Source of the DNA: Rhabdornis inornatus
Taxonomy: Eukaryota; Chordata; Aves; Passeriformes; Rhabdornithidae
Length of the DNA: 64,000 nucleotides
Reading direction: 5' to 3'
Assembly: GCA_013397075.1 (NCBI GenBank)
Contig: VWZS01000321.1
Location: 1,760,236-1,824,235 of the forward strand
In this document: positions 13,271 to 25,579 of the stretch, piece after piece
Layout of the letters: each line of letters opens with the position of its first letter
Numbering within the stretch: the first letter of the stretch is position 1
Program-made: the position numbers and the translations under genes
The notes under the pieces: generated by a model
Told to the model about the DNA's origin: nothing
Database searches by the model: none
The model's input: only the letters and a program-made list of their open reading frames with translations

Positions 13271-16200
13271 GTCAGGGTGTACTACCCTGGAGTCCTAATC
13301 TTAGAACTAGCACCTCTAAATGCTACTGTAAAATAAATGATGATGATATTGATGAATTATCACTCATTCGGTTGGTTTATTTTAATTTTGCTTTAGTCTA
13401 GATCATAAAGAATTAACATAAAAACCAAACTAGTATAAGATCTGTGCACCCAGGGCCCCATAGAATTCCCACTGGAGTCAGCAGGACTTGAATGGAAATT
13501 GAAGGAGGCTCTGAAATGAATTCGAGGTAGGTGCTTAAGCACTGCCCAGCTGGGGGTCACAGCACACCCAGTGTGACAGCCACCCCCAGTGAATCCATCA
13601 GACCGTGAATGAAAGCCAATCAACAGAGCTGGGAGTGCAGACAATGCAGGCAGGGCAAAGAAGTGCTCAGTGTGAAAATGAAACCGAGGGAGAGATGCTC
13701 TTAGCCCATTAAGGGCTATAATGAAATACTGCATCTTGAGTTTGTTGCTGTTAGAAGGAAGCCAGGAAACGAGCAAGAATTCATTATAAAGCTGCTCAAG
13801 ACCAAAACATGAATCATTGGGTTCTAAAAAAACCCAGTTGTCTAGAGAACGGCATAGATGAAAATGAATGGAATCTCTTTAAATTACTCTCTGTATAAAG
13901 TCTTTCACATTCATCCTTTCTGGCTTTCTGATTAGTATCTTTCTGGGATGTGGATTTTTAAATAATTCCACACCACACTCCCAGCTTCTGCAATCAAAAC
14001 ACTGAAATGGCTCTTGATTCTGCATTTTTCATCTTCATCTACAGGGAAAAATGTCTTCTGCTGTAAGAAACTTGAATACCTACTGTCCTACTCATCTACT
14101 GGATATCCCCAAAAGTGTATGCTCAAGGCTCAGTAATCAAATGAGATTACAATTCCCTCATCACTTTACAAATAAGGGGACTTTCACATGTTATTGCTGC
14201 CCAAAGGAGGATTAAATCACCTCTGGAAAGCCCTCAAGATCATTAACGTGCTGAAAAGCTGAGACCTCTCTGATCTCAGCATCCCTGACAGGAAAGCAAA
14301 AAACCCCAAATCCTACATAGCAAATTGAGAAGACTTCCCTGCAAACCCAGATGGGAATACCTGAAAGGAAAACATGGCAGCAAAACACAGCCTCTGATTG
14401 TTTTGTTCATGCTCTGACCAGTTTCCTGAGAAAAGGAGGCTTGTATGAAAACATGGTGTGCTTATCTACATCAGTCCTTCACACCACGCCCTCTCCAGAT
14501 ATTTCTGAGCCCCCTAGCAATCGTAGTTTCCATGTGACAAGCTCCACTGAAGGAACAGCAGTCCTGCGACCTGAACTGGTGTCAGCCATGGGGCAAACCA
14601 CCTCAAAGCTGGAAACTTGCCGTGTTCTAAGAGCCAGAAAAACACAACTTGAGTTAATTTCTTACTAGACACGTACCCCATCAGACCAAAGAAATCCAAC
14701 CACAAAAGTCTGTTGAAAAATCTGTTCACATATCTCACAGCTGCCTGGGACCATCCCTATGGCAGCAGTATTGCTAAAGATGCTGCACTGGTTATTCTGT
14801 TAACCAAGACTGCTTGGAGAACTATAAGAAAGAATTTTCAGGAAAAATCAGAAACCACATACAATTGCCTAACACCTTGGGTTTCTCATAGGAACGTGTC
14901 CCACTCATGACTGCTGGAGTGGATTTTACAAGACTTACTGTGATGACATCCAAAATTTATTACAGCTTTTACAACAAGGCCATGTCTAGTAAAGAGTGAT
15001 GTAGTGACATTACTTACTTGTCTGGATTTAGCTTCTTTAGCTTCTTAGGGCACATAAATATAGTTTTGTACTTCAAGAACAGCCATAGCTACCTACTAAA
15101 TCTTGAATAATACAAGGCAGCTTTGTAGACCCTTAAACACATGTACCAACTTGGTTCAGTCTCCTTCACAAATCTGCTTCCTTACTGCCTGCACAGTCAG
15201 TCTCAAGAGCCTGCTCTGCTCATCTTCTGTCAACCTGAGCTTCTAAAATGAAAGTCTTTGGAAATCATGCTTTTAAACTCCTGTGCTTTCTGAGAATGGA
15301 ATTCATTACTTTCAGAAAGTGGCCAAGTTTGTTTTCCCGCCTCCTCACTTACAAAACAAACTGAAAACCTTATCTGTCTTCCTTGGTACATGCATGATGA
15401 ATTTTGTGCAACTTCATTTGAAAACCAATTTATTGACCGTAGGTGTGAAAACTCTATTGTACATATAAATCAAATTGTAGATTTCTGATAAGCACTGAAC
15501 AAGGCATTTTTCTGGTGCAATGGTTTTAAAAGACAATCTAAAAGGACACTAATGTAAAATAGGAATAGCTGGAAAAAACTAGCAATATTTTATGTTGCAG
15601 TTTTTGGGGAGTCAGATTTGAAGCATCTTGAAGTGTCCTGAGTTACAGAAAGCAGCCTGATTCTGATGTCAGAAAATCAGTTCCCTTGAAATGCCTCATG
15701 CTCTTGACCACACAGGTAAAAATAATACCTTCCGTACACATTGTAATCGCTGATATCCTGGTTACCAAAATTAAACAAGGACTAGGGGACGCTTTACCAA
15801 GTAACATGAATGTATTTGAAAAACCTGAATCCAACCAGGAGTAGCCAGAAAACCAGGTCAGAGCCCAGCCCTGCTGGCTCAGCTCCTGGTGGGTGTCCCA
15901 GCAGCCTCCCAGCCTGATGCTGGCCTTGCCCTTCCCTGCGAGGGGGTTCCTGCAGACTACTCGGGGAGCTGGGGCAGAAAAGAGGGGAATTCTCCAGGAC
16001 AACCTTCCCAAGCTACCCAGACTAGCCCTGGTCCCCCAGAGAAGCCTGACCTACCAGCCCCAGAAGCCACACTCCCTAACCCAAGGCAGGGCACTACCCA
16101 CACCCAACGCTTATACTTCCAAGAAGGACTGATGTCAGACAAGCAAATCCATTACGACTGCACCAAGAAATAAAAAAAACCAAACAGACAAACAAAAAAA

Positions 16201-16770
16201 CCCCAACAAAATAACCCCATACTTAAATGCTAATTTACCTACATTTTAAGTATCCCCTGTATGCTACAAAGGGCTCAGGCTATTTCCACGTTCTGTTTTG
16301 TTGTTGCTGTTCTTAAAAAAACACATTGTTCTTTCCCTGTGACATTTCTTCATATCTTTGAAAGAATGCTCTCCACTACCACAAAATATTTGGCTTGAAT
16401 CCTCCAGTGAGGAGGAGCCAAGGGTTTGGCTCATGTTTTAAAAACAAAAGAAATATTACCCTAAAACATAAAACAAATGAGTGCAACTGTAACAGTAGAT
16501 GGAGATAGAGCTCCTAGCACAACCTATGAATAATTCCAAACCCTATTAGAAATAACACAGCTTTCTGAATTTCCCTAGAAAACAGCATGTCATGATTAGG
16601 TTCCAGCTTGACTGAAATGCAAAATATCACTGTTTTCAAAGACCGAGCCGAGCAAAAGACAGTATGTAGTGCAACAACTTAAATTGCAAAGCATATCCAC
16701 TTATAACCCAAAATTGTGGGAGACAATATGTGTACACATAAGAACAGAGATATTAAGAGAGGGCTCTTAC

Positions 16771-16797
16771 CTCCATCCCCAGATCCTGAGCCAGCAT
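16771..16797 (-). CDS. TMEFF2: TMEFF2 exon 4, 27-nt microexon
   Basis: Seen: on the minus strand a strong pyrimidine tract (TTTCTTTCTGTTCTTTTCTCAG) ends at 16798, followed by 27 nt and a GTAAGAG donor at 16770. With the last base of exon 3 it encodes DAGSGSGDG and leaves one base for the next codon. Known: the TMEFF2 protein has DAGSGSGDG directly after the first Kazal unit, so order and phase are as expected. The segment is a flexible acidic Gly/Ser linker between the two follistatin modules. Because the exon is a multiple of three with the same phase on both sides, skipping it would keep the frame; that it is actually skipped is only a possibility. The exon is too short to recognise alone. 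The call rests on the splice sites, exact residue match, strand and position. Confidence 0.93.
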
Positions 16798-19587
16798 CTG
16801 AGAAAAGAACAGAAAGAAATTTATATTCATGTGCTCCAGTATGTGCTGTGAGCATGCAAAGCAAGGCTTCAGTGAAGTGTACTACAGGGTACCTCGTGTT
16901 TGATGGCATCCCTGGGTAAATTATAGAGATCTAATCTGAATGTAATTCACTCAAGCCATCTTTCTCGTCTCTCCATTTTTTTTTCTTTAAAGTCACTCTA
17001 TCAGATGAAAATACTGTAAGCCACAGAATGCTGCAATGTCCTTAGAAGTCTCTACCCTGTTTTGTTGTACTTAGACTGATAAATCTTTGTTCCCAACAGC
17101 AGTACAGAGTTACTCCACTTGGTCACTACTAAATCCTCACCAAGGAGAAATTTTAAAAGCCATTTGTTTGAGGACAGAGCAATTGTAAATTCGTATCATT
17201 ATCTTTAGAAAACAGGACACCTCATCAAATTGTAACTAGCTGGAATAAACCATTAAATTACTATTATTCAAAGTCTGCAGGTAAATTATTAAAATGCCAT
17301 TTTTCTCCAGGTTGTTGCTGAGTTCCAAAACTGAGTGCTTTCTTTCTTCTCTGCTCAACATTTTGTTGGCTGGAATGATGAGAGTCATAGATTTAGAAGG
17401 TGCAGCATCACAAAACTGCCAAGCCCAGAGCTTCAGTAAGAAACTTTCTAAGCAAGGCAAAGCATGGAAATGCACACACATAGCGCCACCAAAAATAATG
17501 CCTCAGAGGAGTTTCTTCTGCAGGGAAGGGAGGGAGGCTGCCATCCTATCCTCCCCCTTAGTGGAAGAGTTATGCATTTATCAGCATCAAGACTAATAGA
17601 AAGAGTTTGGAAAAGCTGCTTTGGGATCAAAGTACCCTGTGAACTGTTAGATCTCATTTACTGACAGTGAGGCCTGGTGGATCTGAACTTGCACATGGCA
17701 TCACTGCTCAAAACTAAGAAAGGAAAGGAAAATATTTGCTAAATAATTGGTTTCAAGAATTGCTTCAAATGGCAGGTTTATGCAGCAAGGCTGCAAAGGC
17801 CAGATGCAAAAGGTGGCTGGAAAAGGGAACAGAAATAACGGTGTTTTCCTAGCGACCACATCCTAAATTTTCCTGATCTCATCTTTGGTCCTGATGCTCT
17901 TTCCCAAATGAGCTAGTGAGGAAAGAGGGAAGAAAGGTGTGCACTCCAGTGCCCTCCTGGCTCTGGGAAGCACTGCTTTTCCAGGTGTGCCAGATCTCTC
18001 CAGCACAGAAAAAGAAACTAACATCTGCTATCACCTGCCTGCCAGAGTTATCTGGCTCTCTGCAGGAAAAGGACCTCGTGTTTCTCCTTCTGCCCTACCC
18101 CTGAGGGCCCAGACCCCTGCCAGGCATGGCCAGAAGGGCTGCTCAATTCTCTCAGAAGCCCAGGTCTGTGCTGGGGACTCTTGAGCACCTTCTCTCTCTG
18201 CCCCATCCCATAGGGAAAACCTAAGGAAAATGGCTGTTCCCTTCTCCACTGAGCTCCTCCTTGGGAGGAGGAAAAAGAGGCCAAAGACCTTGATCAAGAC
18301 TTCAGGAAAACACATTTTTTTTACCTTCTCTGTTTCTGAAATCCACAATGTGTTTCAAAGAGAATGCTGCCTACACAGTCATTGCCAGCAGGCAAATAAG
18401 TTTCAGAAAAGTTGTAGCAATGCACTGAAATTATCCCTTTAATCAAAAAGTTTGAACCAAAAAGACCAGTTGCTGTGCTGAGAGAATTTACTAAGTTGAA
18501 CAAATCCTACACCACAGTAGGTTTTGTCAGCCTGAGCTTCATTTAATACCAATTTATGGACAAAAAAAAATTGCAGCATATGTTTTTTCCTTCTTGAAAA
18601 TTGTCAGGTAACAGCTTCAGAGAAGAACAACATTTCCAGAGAAAGGAGTTTATTTTCTCTCAGGTGCACGAAACAGTAAATTACAGCACTGAAAAAAGTT
18701 TGTCTAATGTACTTTTTATTGACTCCTCCATCCTCAGCCAAGAAAAAATTCTGCTTTAAGTTTAAAGAACTCTCTCAAGAACAAAGGCTTACTCCTGCTC
18801 TTTTCAAGTTAACTTCACTGCCCACCTCTAACAGATACTGAGCACGAAAGAAAAACATCAAGAAGTCCTGCACATAAGCAACTTGGTTTTCCTGACAGAT
18901 TTTGCTCATTCACCTTTCTAGCTGTTTCCATACAAGCTGAGATATAAACAGCTCACAAGGCTCAGTTGAGCAAAGCTGTCTCACACACCAGTCAGTTTTC
19001 TCAAGTCCAGAACAAAACACGTGTGGCACAGACCTGTTCATTATGTGTGCTTTGGACTAAGTTTTCAGCTGGCATAAATTGGCAGGACTCATTACAACCA
19101 GTGGTCTGTTGAATCATACCAGCTGGGGATCTGGCCGTACAAGGATAAGAAAAAACCTAAGAAACTGGATTGCAGGCAATAATGCTCCAGTTCTCTCTCT
19201 CCAGATTATGGAGAGGTTTGTGGTAATCCAGATGCCCATTTATCAGACATCTGCTCACTTAATCTGCTACCAGTTCACTTGTTGTAACAGCTCAGAACTG
19301 TAGGCAGGGCACAGGATGATCAGGAGCACAAGACACAAATTAAAAAACAAATCTACTTCTGTGCTGAACTCTTCCAAACAGTGCCGGGGTACAGTGTATC
19401 AGGGACTGTGAGCCAAGAGTAAGTTACTTAAAAGGGAAGCATGGTAGCAACTTCTCATGCCCCAAACTGTAAAGAATTAACCTGTAATGAGTTCAGATGA
19501 AGAATTCCAATGGCTTTTGCCATGCCCAGGCCATTTTCCTGGGGGTGTGGCAGGGTCAGCAGGCAGGCTGGGGTGAGTTGTACATAC
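16798..19587 (-). other. TMEFF2: TMEFF2 intron 3
   Basis: A 2,790-nt intron bounded by the exon 3 donor GTATGTA and the exon 4 acceptor TTCTTTTCTCAG, joining coding sequence in phase 1. Apart from splice signals I see no feature. Short open frames on both strands overlap each other and show no domain. Confidence 0.9.
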
Positions 19588-19717
19588 CAGTGGCACACGA
19601 TCCCTCGGACACCAGCAGGATCTCACTCTGCTGCTTGCAGGCAGCCTGTTTCAAGTAGCACTCGTTCTGGTAGGTGTCACCATTGGAGCCACACACGGGC
19701 ACGTAGTCATTGTTACA
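19588..19717 (-). CDS. TMEFF2: TMEFF2 exon 3 (Kazal half of follistatin module 1)
   Basis: Seen: a 130-nt minus-strand exon after a pyrimidine-rich acceptor (CTCTCTGTCCCTTCCCATCAG) and before a GTATGTA donor at 19587. It reads 43 codons plus one base, from CNNDYVPVCGSNGDTYQNEC through AACKQQSEI to SEGSCAT. Cysteines fall at exon residues 1, 9, 20, 27 and 41, with the VCGSNG...Y.NEC core of Kazal domains. With the five cysteines of exon 2 this completes a ten-cysteine follistatin module. Known: in TMEFF2 these modules sit in the shed ectodomain; Kazal-type folds bind growth factors or proteases. Compared with human TMEFF2 as I recall it, DT replaces ES, K replaces R and L replaces V, all conservative. 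The ending SEILLVSEGSCAT is TMEFF2-like, whereas TMEFF1 has KEITV.ARGPC. Downstream phase is 1. Confidence 0.96.
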
Positions 19718-20124
19718 CTGATGGGAAGGGACAGAGAGCAGCAGCGTTAGTCACAGCAGCAGGGGGAACAGAACCCATTTGGATGCCCCCAAACACCCCC
19801 CATGCTCCCTGGCAGCATTACAACCCTGGGAAAACAACAAAGAGGGAGACACTGAATCCTCTCTCACCCTTACAGCTAACCAGGGGAGAGGGAGGAGTGC
19901 TTTTAAAAAGAAAAACCAGATTTGAAGAGATTAGGGGAAAGGTAATCTGAATGGGCGAAGTGCCCCAGAGAGGTCTCTCACTGCCAGCAGGAGCAGAGGG
20001 CATTCCCAGGGAAGGAACAGGGCTGAGGCAGATGACTCCTCACATCTGCAATAACAGCTCCTGTGTTTCCATTGGAGGGCTGCAGACAAACAGTAATGAA
20101 CAGGCTCTCCCTTCCCTCCTGCTG

Positions 20125-20176
20125 CACACACACACCTGCAGTGCTACAGGGCTCTGCACACACACAGGTGTGTGTG
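20125..20176. repeat. CA/TG inverted repeat
   Basis: CACACACACCTG at 20127-20138 is the exact reverse complement of CAGGTGTGTGTG at 20165-20176, with a 26-base spacer. The right side also contains its own CA/TG dyad. Located in intron 2. Confidence 0.85.
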
Positions 20177-20505
20177 ACTGGACAGAGGGAAATTATTCCT
20201 GAGACACCAACGATCAAAGTCCATCCCCCTTTCTGCACAGACATGTCTGTTCCCTGCAGAAAGCTGCAGCTGGGATGCTCCACTAAGGCCCAAGCTCTCC
20301 CCATGGTGGGCACTGGGCAGGAGCAGCAGCACTGCAGTAAGCTCAGCCTGTGCACAAGTTTCTCACACCCTGCTTCAGCTCAAACTCCTGCTGAGCTCTG
20401 CTCAGTTTCCTCTAGCACTGCAAGACAGTTTTGTCCCTTCTTGTTCATTTAAAAAAAATAATAATTTCATTTTACGCTGAAAATTGGGCAACCTACGGGG
20501 TGCAG

Positions 20506-20610
20506 TTATCACAAGATAATCATGCTTGGAGGCTTAGAAATACTTGGATGTGCCCTGTACATGGCAATTATACCAGGGATGTGATTATCTCGTGATTACC
20601 CTACTCCTCA
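20506..20610. promoter_or_regulatory. Candidate intronic element with paired GATA sites
   Basis: TTATC-ACAA-GATAA at 20506-20519 is a perfect inverted pair of GATA motifs. About 65 bases later come GTGATTATCT and CGTGATTACC in tandem, then ATTGTTTAATTAG near 20620-20632. Clustering of such motifs in an AT-rich intronic block is typical of conserved enhancers. Conservation cannot be judged from one sequence. Confidence 0.3.
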
Positions 20611-23600
20611 TATGCCTCATTGTTTAATTAGAACAAATGGAATGATCACAATTATTATTGACAAATGCTCACCTCTGCCTAAATCCTAGTAAAAATTTAG
20701 AAGATCACATACATCCTATTTAGCTGTATTATGCCACAGTGTGTCTGAGGTGTGTTTGTTGGGCACAATGTAAACTGCAGAACTGAAATATCAGGGATAT
20801 TAACGTCAAAAATGCTTTAAACTGAATGACTACAGAAGTGATTAACACAAACAATTGCATAGATTGCATTAATTGCAGGCCTCCACACAGAGCAGCTGCC
20901 AAGAAATTATTCATAGTTGGTCAGAGTGACATTTTGATTGGGCCAAAACAAATGACATTTTCCCTTTGTATTGTATTCTCTTCAATCTCCCCAAGACGTT
21001 GCCCACCCCCAGCACCCTCTTCCCTCAGAAGAAGGAAGAAAAACAGCAGCCACAACAGTAGAAATCCTCTCCTTCTGCTCCTCACGAAGGGTTCCTCCAT
21101 GCAGAGATTTTAAACTGTTGATTAAAAACGTTTCTAGGCTATTTTCATCATTATGTTCCAAATCTGAGCAATGTTTCAAGCATAAAATGCCAACTTCATC
21201 CAGAAGCTCAACAGCAATTGCTGGAGGCTGATCTGGAATACATAACCAGGACAATTAACACAATCGTGCATATTTTTTAAAGCATGAAGCATCAAATCAT
21301 GCTTGCTTTAGGTGTAGTATCTGCTTGTCACCCAAGGATTTGTGAGGAATTTGGCCTTGAGTATCTCAACAGGCTTTGTTACATGCAGAAACAAGGTTGG
21401 ATTCTTTGCCCAAGAAACACAGCTGCAATTTTCTGCCTGACAAGCACAAAGGCAACTCCTCCAAGGTTTTGCCCAGAGCAAGGGATGATCTCTGACATGG
21501 ACTCTGCAGCAGAACTCAAAGGCCAGACAGCCCCACATAAATGATGAAATCTCAATCCACACAAAGGAGTGCTGTGAGCTAGGCTGGAACTTCTTTCAAA
21601 GGTTGGAAATTTTAAAATGTATTTGAGACATACCAGGACCCCAGGAAGTATTAGTCCACTCTTCCCACCACCACCTTTGAAAAACTAGGATTCAGATGGA
21701 AAAATCAGGAGCCACAAGGAGCAAAGGGAGGGATATCTTCCATATGGATCCTGCCTTGGCTTTGAGCTGTAAACTGCAGTGGAAGTTACCCAGGAAAGAA
21801 AACAAGGCCACCGATGAGAGGGTTGTGACATTAGTCACCGGGTGGTTCCTAACCCACTACAGCTAGACTCTGGTGTTTGCCCATGCTGAACCCTGTACTC
21901 ACGGCTCATCACCATCACAAAATACTTCCTGCTGGTGCTGGAGAATATCAGGGGTTGAATGTCAGTTCTGTCAGTCAAGTGACATGTTTTTGTCATAGGT
22001 ATAGGGCTCACTAGACCAGGCCCTAGGTGTAGGAATGATTCTTCAACCCCAAGTAAGGAATGAGCGAGCCCCCAGAGAAATCCATGTCAAAACTCCCACT
22101 AAACCCAGCAGCACAGTGCCACACTGTCCACTTCTCCACTATACATGCCAGTTTTTAAAATACAGCTGTAGAGCAGGGAAATGGACTCAGGCAATTCCAT
22201 CATGTGTCAGTCAAAGGCTGCCTTCCTCAGCACCTGCAGCCTCGAGTGCCCACTGTCACAGCCAGGGACAAACCATCTTTGGGAGCCTTTGGATGGGTGC
22301 TGAGCGCTGAAAACAGGTGCTTTGTTTCCTAAAGGTAATGGTGACCCGTAGAACTCCTTTTCCTGGTAACACTGTTACAAGCTCAACCTCCTCCCACTTT
22401 CATGGATCAACTACTCCCAAAATGCCACCCACATCCTGAACCAAGTAGCACAAAAACACGTTCTGGAAATACAACAAAGCTGGAAGTTGGACAGGTGATG
22501 TTGCAGCTCCACAAACACTGAAGCACGTGGAGGACACAGCATGCATGAAAACAGGACTCCTTCCTCCCATAAAAAACAGTGACTATACATAGGCTTGGTG
22601 ACTCAAGAGAAAAGACACTAATAAAATTCCTGGTATATTATTTTGGAATGTTCATGCAGTGTAAGAGGGAAGAGTCCAGCTGGTAGACCCATGGCTTTGG
22701 GCAAGCAGGTACAGACCCCAGCAAGCCATGTCTCCAAGCACATGCCTGCTGGCACAGCTCTACACCTTCTGTTGGACCCACTCAGCCTGAGGGAACGAAG
22801 TGCTGGTGGTTTCCCACATGCTCAGCCCTCCTGCTGGATCCAGCCCTGTCCCAGTGCCTTCCCTCCCTGCCAGCACCAAAGTCTGGGCTTGCCCTGCACA
22901 GGAGATGGGTCTGCATCTCCTGCTCAGTGCAGGACATGGTGTTTTCCAATAAAATACAGGTCTCATTGAGAGGTCACAGTAGGCTGTGACAAGAGAACCA
23001 ACCAATATGAACCTTTTCTTCAGCACAAGCCCACTGGCTCTCCAGGGTTGGAAGTCTAACTTGGGTGTTCCAGAGCAGTTTGATCACGTTCATCCTTTCA
23101 AATAAAAATAAATTAATTTTAACTCCACTTGGGCAGATGTGAAGCATCTGTAATTCTGGTCTGAACAAACCCAAACAAAGACTGCAGAAGCCATGTTCTC
23201 CACTTCCATGTTCTCAGCCCCTCAAGACACAGGCTGGTCAGCCCCCAACTTTTCAGCAGTATGAAGGCAAAATGAGCTCTTTATCCTTGTCTAGTCCCCT
23301 AAAATTCTGAAAAAGTCAGGTATAATGATGAGGAGTCTGCTATTGATTTGCTCACTATTGCCACAGAGAGTTGTCACTGAAATGGGAGCTCTGAATTCTG
23401 ATGGGGGTCCCCCTTACTTGTGACACAAATTACCTGGCCAGCTCTGCTTCACTTAGCCAGCCTCAGACACCACACTAGAAATTAATTTTCTACTCCAGTG
23501 GCACATCTTTTTGGCTTGTCACACTGTCCAGTGATGTTACAAGAGAAGCTAACATCCCCCCAAGCTCTGCCTGTATCAAAGTGCTCGTGTCTGACTACAG

Positions 23601-25469
23601 AAGCCCCCAGCACCAGAGTGCCCTTGGCAGTGCTGGCACAGCATCAGCCACAGGTAATTCGCCCTCCAAGGTCACAGCCAGCCCTGCGGCTCCACAGAGG
23701 GCTCACAGCAAGACAAAGAGCTCTGAGTGTTTACAGGGCCTGATCCAAAGGCCACTGAAACCTAAGGCTGCTGTTGATTTCAACCCATTTCCTAGTGATC
23801 CTTGTGAGTGGGCCCACAGCTGCCCAACTCATTCTTTTGCTCTTATTTACATATTCATATACCAATTACCTGATTTCCTTAAATCTGTTTCAACTGCCCC
23901 CTACAGAACTGCTAAACTCAGCATACTTAAGACTGTTCACCTCTCCAAGAGGGCAGCACACAGCCTGGAGAGGCTTACCTAGCTTCATTTACCCCAAATC
24001 ACCAGGCATCAGCATCCCACCCTGGGAAAACAGCGCTCCCAATGCCTTCTTCCCTCCCACTGGCAATATCTGAATTTGCACCCTCCAGGCCACGAGTTCA
24101 CTGCTTCATGCCAAATGGCAACACCAAACAGGGACCAAAGACGAGAGGCAAGCACTGTCACTGGCTGCTTTAAGTTCCCAAGGCTCACAGCACAACATCT
24201 GCCCTGGCTTACCACCAGGCAATGGGACAAGTCACAGACGTTTCACTGCCTTACAGATTTTCCCTAGAAAGAGAAAACAGACTAAACCATAACCCTTGTA
24301 TCATTGCATATGCTGAGCCAAGGCAAATGCTCAAAACAGCATTCTCACGCTGAATTTTTGATTGCATGCAAACTCCAAATGGAATAAAAGACTCCCATGG
24401 TCAATATGAATTCCCTTCCAACATGGGAAAACAAGCATTTAAGAACTACTGTCTTGCTCTTATTAGAGAAAATTCCTTCCTTGTTTAAAATGATGGAACT
24501 TATCACTTGGGTTTTATCTCCAAAGGCACATTTGGCACTAGAAATATAAATGATATTTGCAATGCCTTAACGTGAATGGTCAATCAAAGCTCAATATTAA
24601 CATAGGCATTACAGATGAGCACAATCTTGAGCTGGGCACTATTTGGCCTGCTCTACTGTAAACACTCAAATCAGCATTTCAAGTTTCACAACTTCACCAA
24701 TCCACATTAAAATGCAGAAAAACATTGGGGAATAAACACACATACAATCCTGTGCTGGTACATGCTTTAAACTCCTTTAATTTGTGCCGTTTCTATTCAG
24801 GTCATTATTTAAAGACCAGCTGTTTTGCCAGTTAGCTAAAACATTAAATGGAATCCTTCATAATGAAATCATTTGACTTTGAGAAGGGCTGAGGTTTAGA
24901 TGTAGCTGAGAGAGGAAGAGAGAAGAAATAGAAGGAAAACCCCTTACTACTCAGTAATAGCTCTCCTAAAACTATATAAAACCTAAAGGAAGTTCATCAT
25001 TTTGGAACAGAGGGATTGCTCCTTAATCTGATCAGCTGGGCAGATAAACAGGCAGAAGCATTGTCACTATGCAGCCCTTCCTGAAAATATTGCATAAGCA
25101 CATTACAGATCCATTTCTTTAACTAGATCAGAACTCCGAATACAATAAGCCATGATCTGTATCAGAAATGAATTTAGAAAGGACTCTAAATCCTCGTTAA
25201 AAGGGCAGGGATGAAAAATCAGAAATGCACAACCTGGAACTACAGACCAGAAGGGACATTTAAAGCCACAGCATCTGCATTTTCCCAGAGAAACTTATGT
25301 CTTCTTGACACCAGTTGGTTCTCCTGCCAGCTTTTATACACACTGCCAGGTTTTCCCTCTAACTTCTCTGCACATACAGAAATAAATTGCCAAGTGATAG
25401 CTTATAAAGGGAGACCCATGATTTGTATTCTCATTAGTGAATTAGAGAACGAAATATCAATCTTCTTAC

Positions 25470-25579
25470 CTTGAACTGACAGACACAAGTCACACTGTCT
25501 CCAATCCTTAAACACTCCCCATCAAATTTACAGGTATTGGTGTCGCAGAGAAAGAGATCATTTTCTCTGTCATCGTAAC
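25470..25579 (-). CDS. TMEFF2: TMEFF2 exon 2 (start of follistatin module 1)
   Basis: Seen: read on the minus strand, this 110-nt exon follows a good acceptor (a CTTTTTCCCCCTCTCTTTACATTTGAG tract ending at 25580) and precedes a GTAAGAAG donor at 25469. Two bases finish a Gly codon from exon 1, then 36 codons run from YDDRENDLFLCDTNTC to CVCQFK. It supplies five cysteines, in the order CDTNTC, GEC, TCVC, which form the N-terminal EGF-like half of a follistatin module. Known: TMEFF2 is a type I membrane protein with two follistatin modules and one EGF-like domain, reported to bind PDGF-AA and to affect activin/BMP signalling. The residues match TMEFF2 as I remember it almost exactly. TMEFF1 differs strongly here (VCDESSC, CACQFQ), so the paralogue is excluded. 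It joins exon 3 in phase 0. Confidence 0.96.

Larger units (their letters stand above)
1..16770 (-). other. TMEFF2: TMEFF2 intron 4 (5' part)
   Basis: This stretch follows the GTAAGAG donor of exon 4. I searched the minus strand for the next expected coding segments (second follistatin module with CDICQFGAECDEDAEDV-like residues, the EGF-like domain, the transmembrane segment) and saw none, so intron 4 appears to run past position 1 and exceed 16.7 kb. Open frames here are short and unrelated to known domains. It holds a perfect 23-bp palindrome at 13248-13270, a diverged 21-bp tandem pair at 9963-10005 and an A-rich patch at 16168-16215. An AT-rich block near 7270-7570 has several TAATTA/AATTAG cores and may be a conserved non-coding element. 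No RNA gene was recognised. Confidence 0.8.
19718..25469 (-). other. TMEFF2: TMEFF2 intron 2
   Basis: A 5,752-nt phase-0 intron from the exon 2 donor GTAAGAAG to the exon 3 acceptor CCCATCAG. It contains a (CA)n/(TG)n inverted repeat at 20125-20176 and an AT-rich block around 20460-20700 with GATA-type and homeodomain-type motifs. No exon-like sequence that matches TMEFF2, and no other gene, was recognised. Confidence 0.9.

Noticed and set aside
15889..16173. Overlapping Pro-rich frames in intron 4
   Set aside because: Opposite-strand and alternate-frame openings in a locally GC-rich patch, without domains or splice signals.
1..16770. Possible further TMEFF2 exons (second follistatin module and onward)
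   Set aside because: I searched the minus strand for the expected residues and did not find them. A very short or diverged exon could be missed, but a protein-to-genome alignment would be needed to claim one.
25228..25275. CAGACCAGAAGGGACATTTAAAGCC as a possible CR1 fragment
   Set aside because: Short similarity only, with no flanking support.
25470..25579. TMEFF1 as the alternative identity
   Set aside because: TMEFF1 has a different EGF-like half and ends its Kazal unit differently. The residues here, and the DAGSGSGDG microexon, match TMEFF2.
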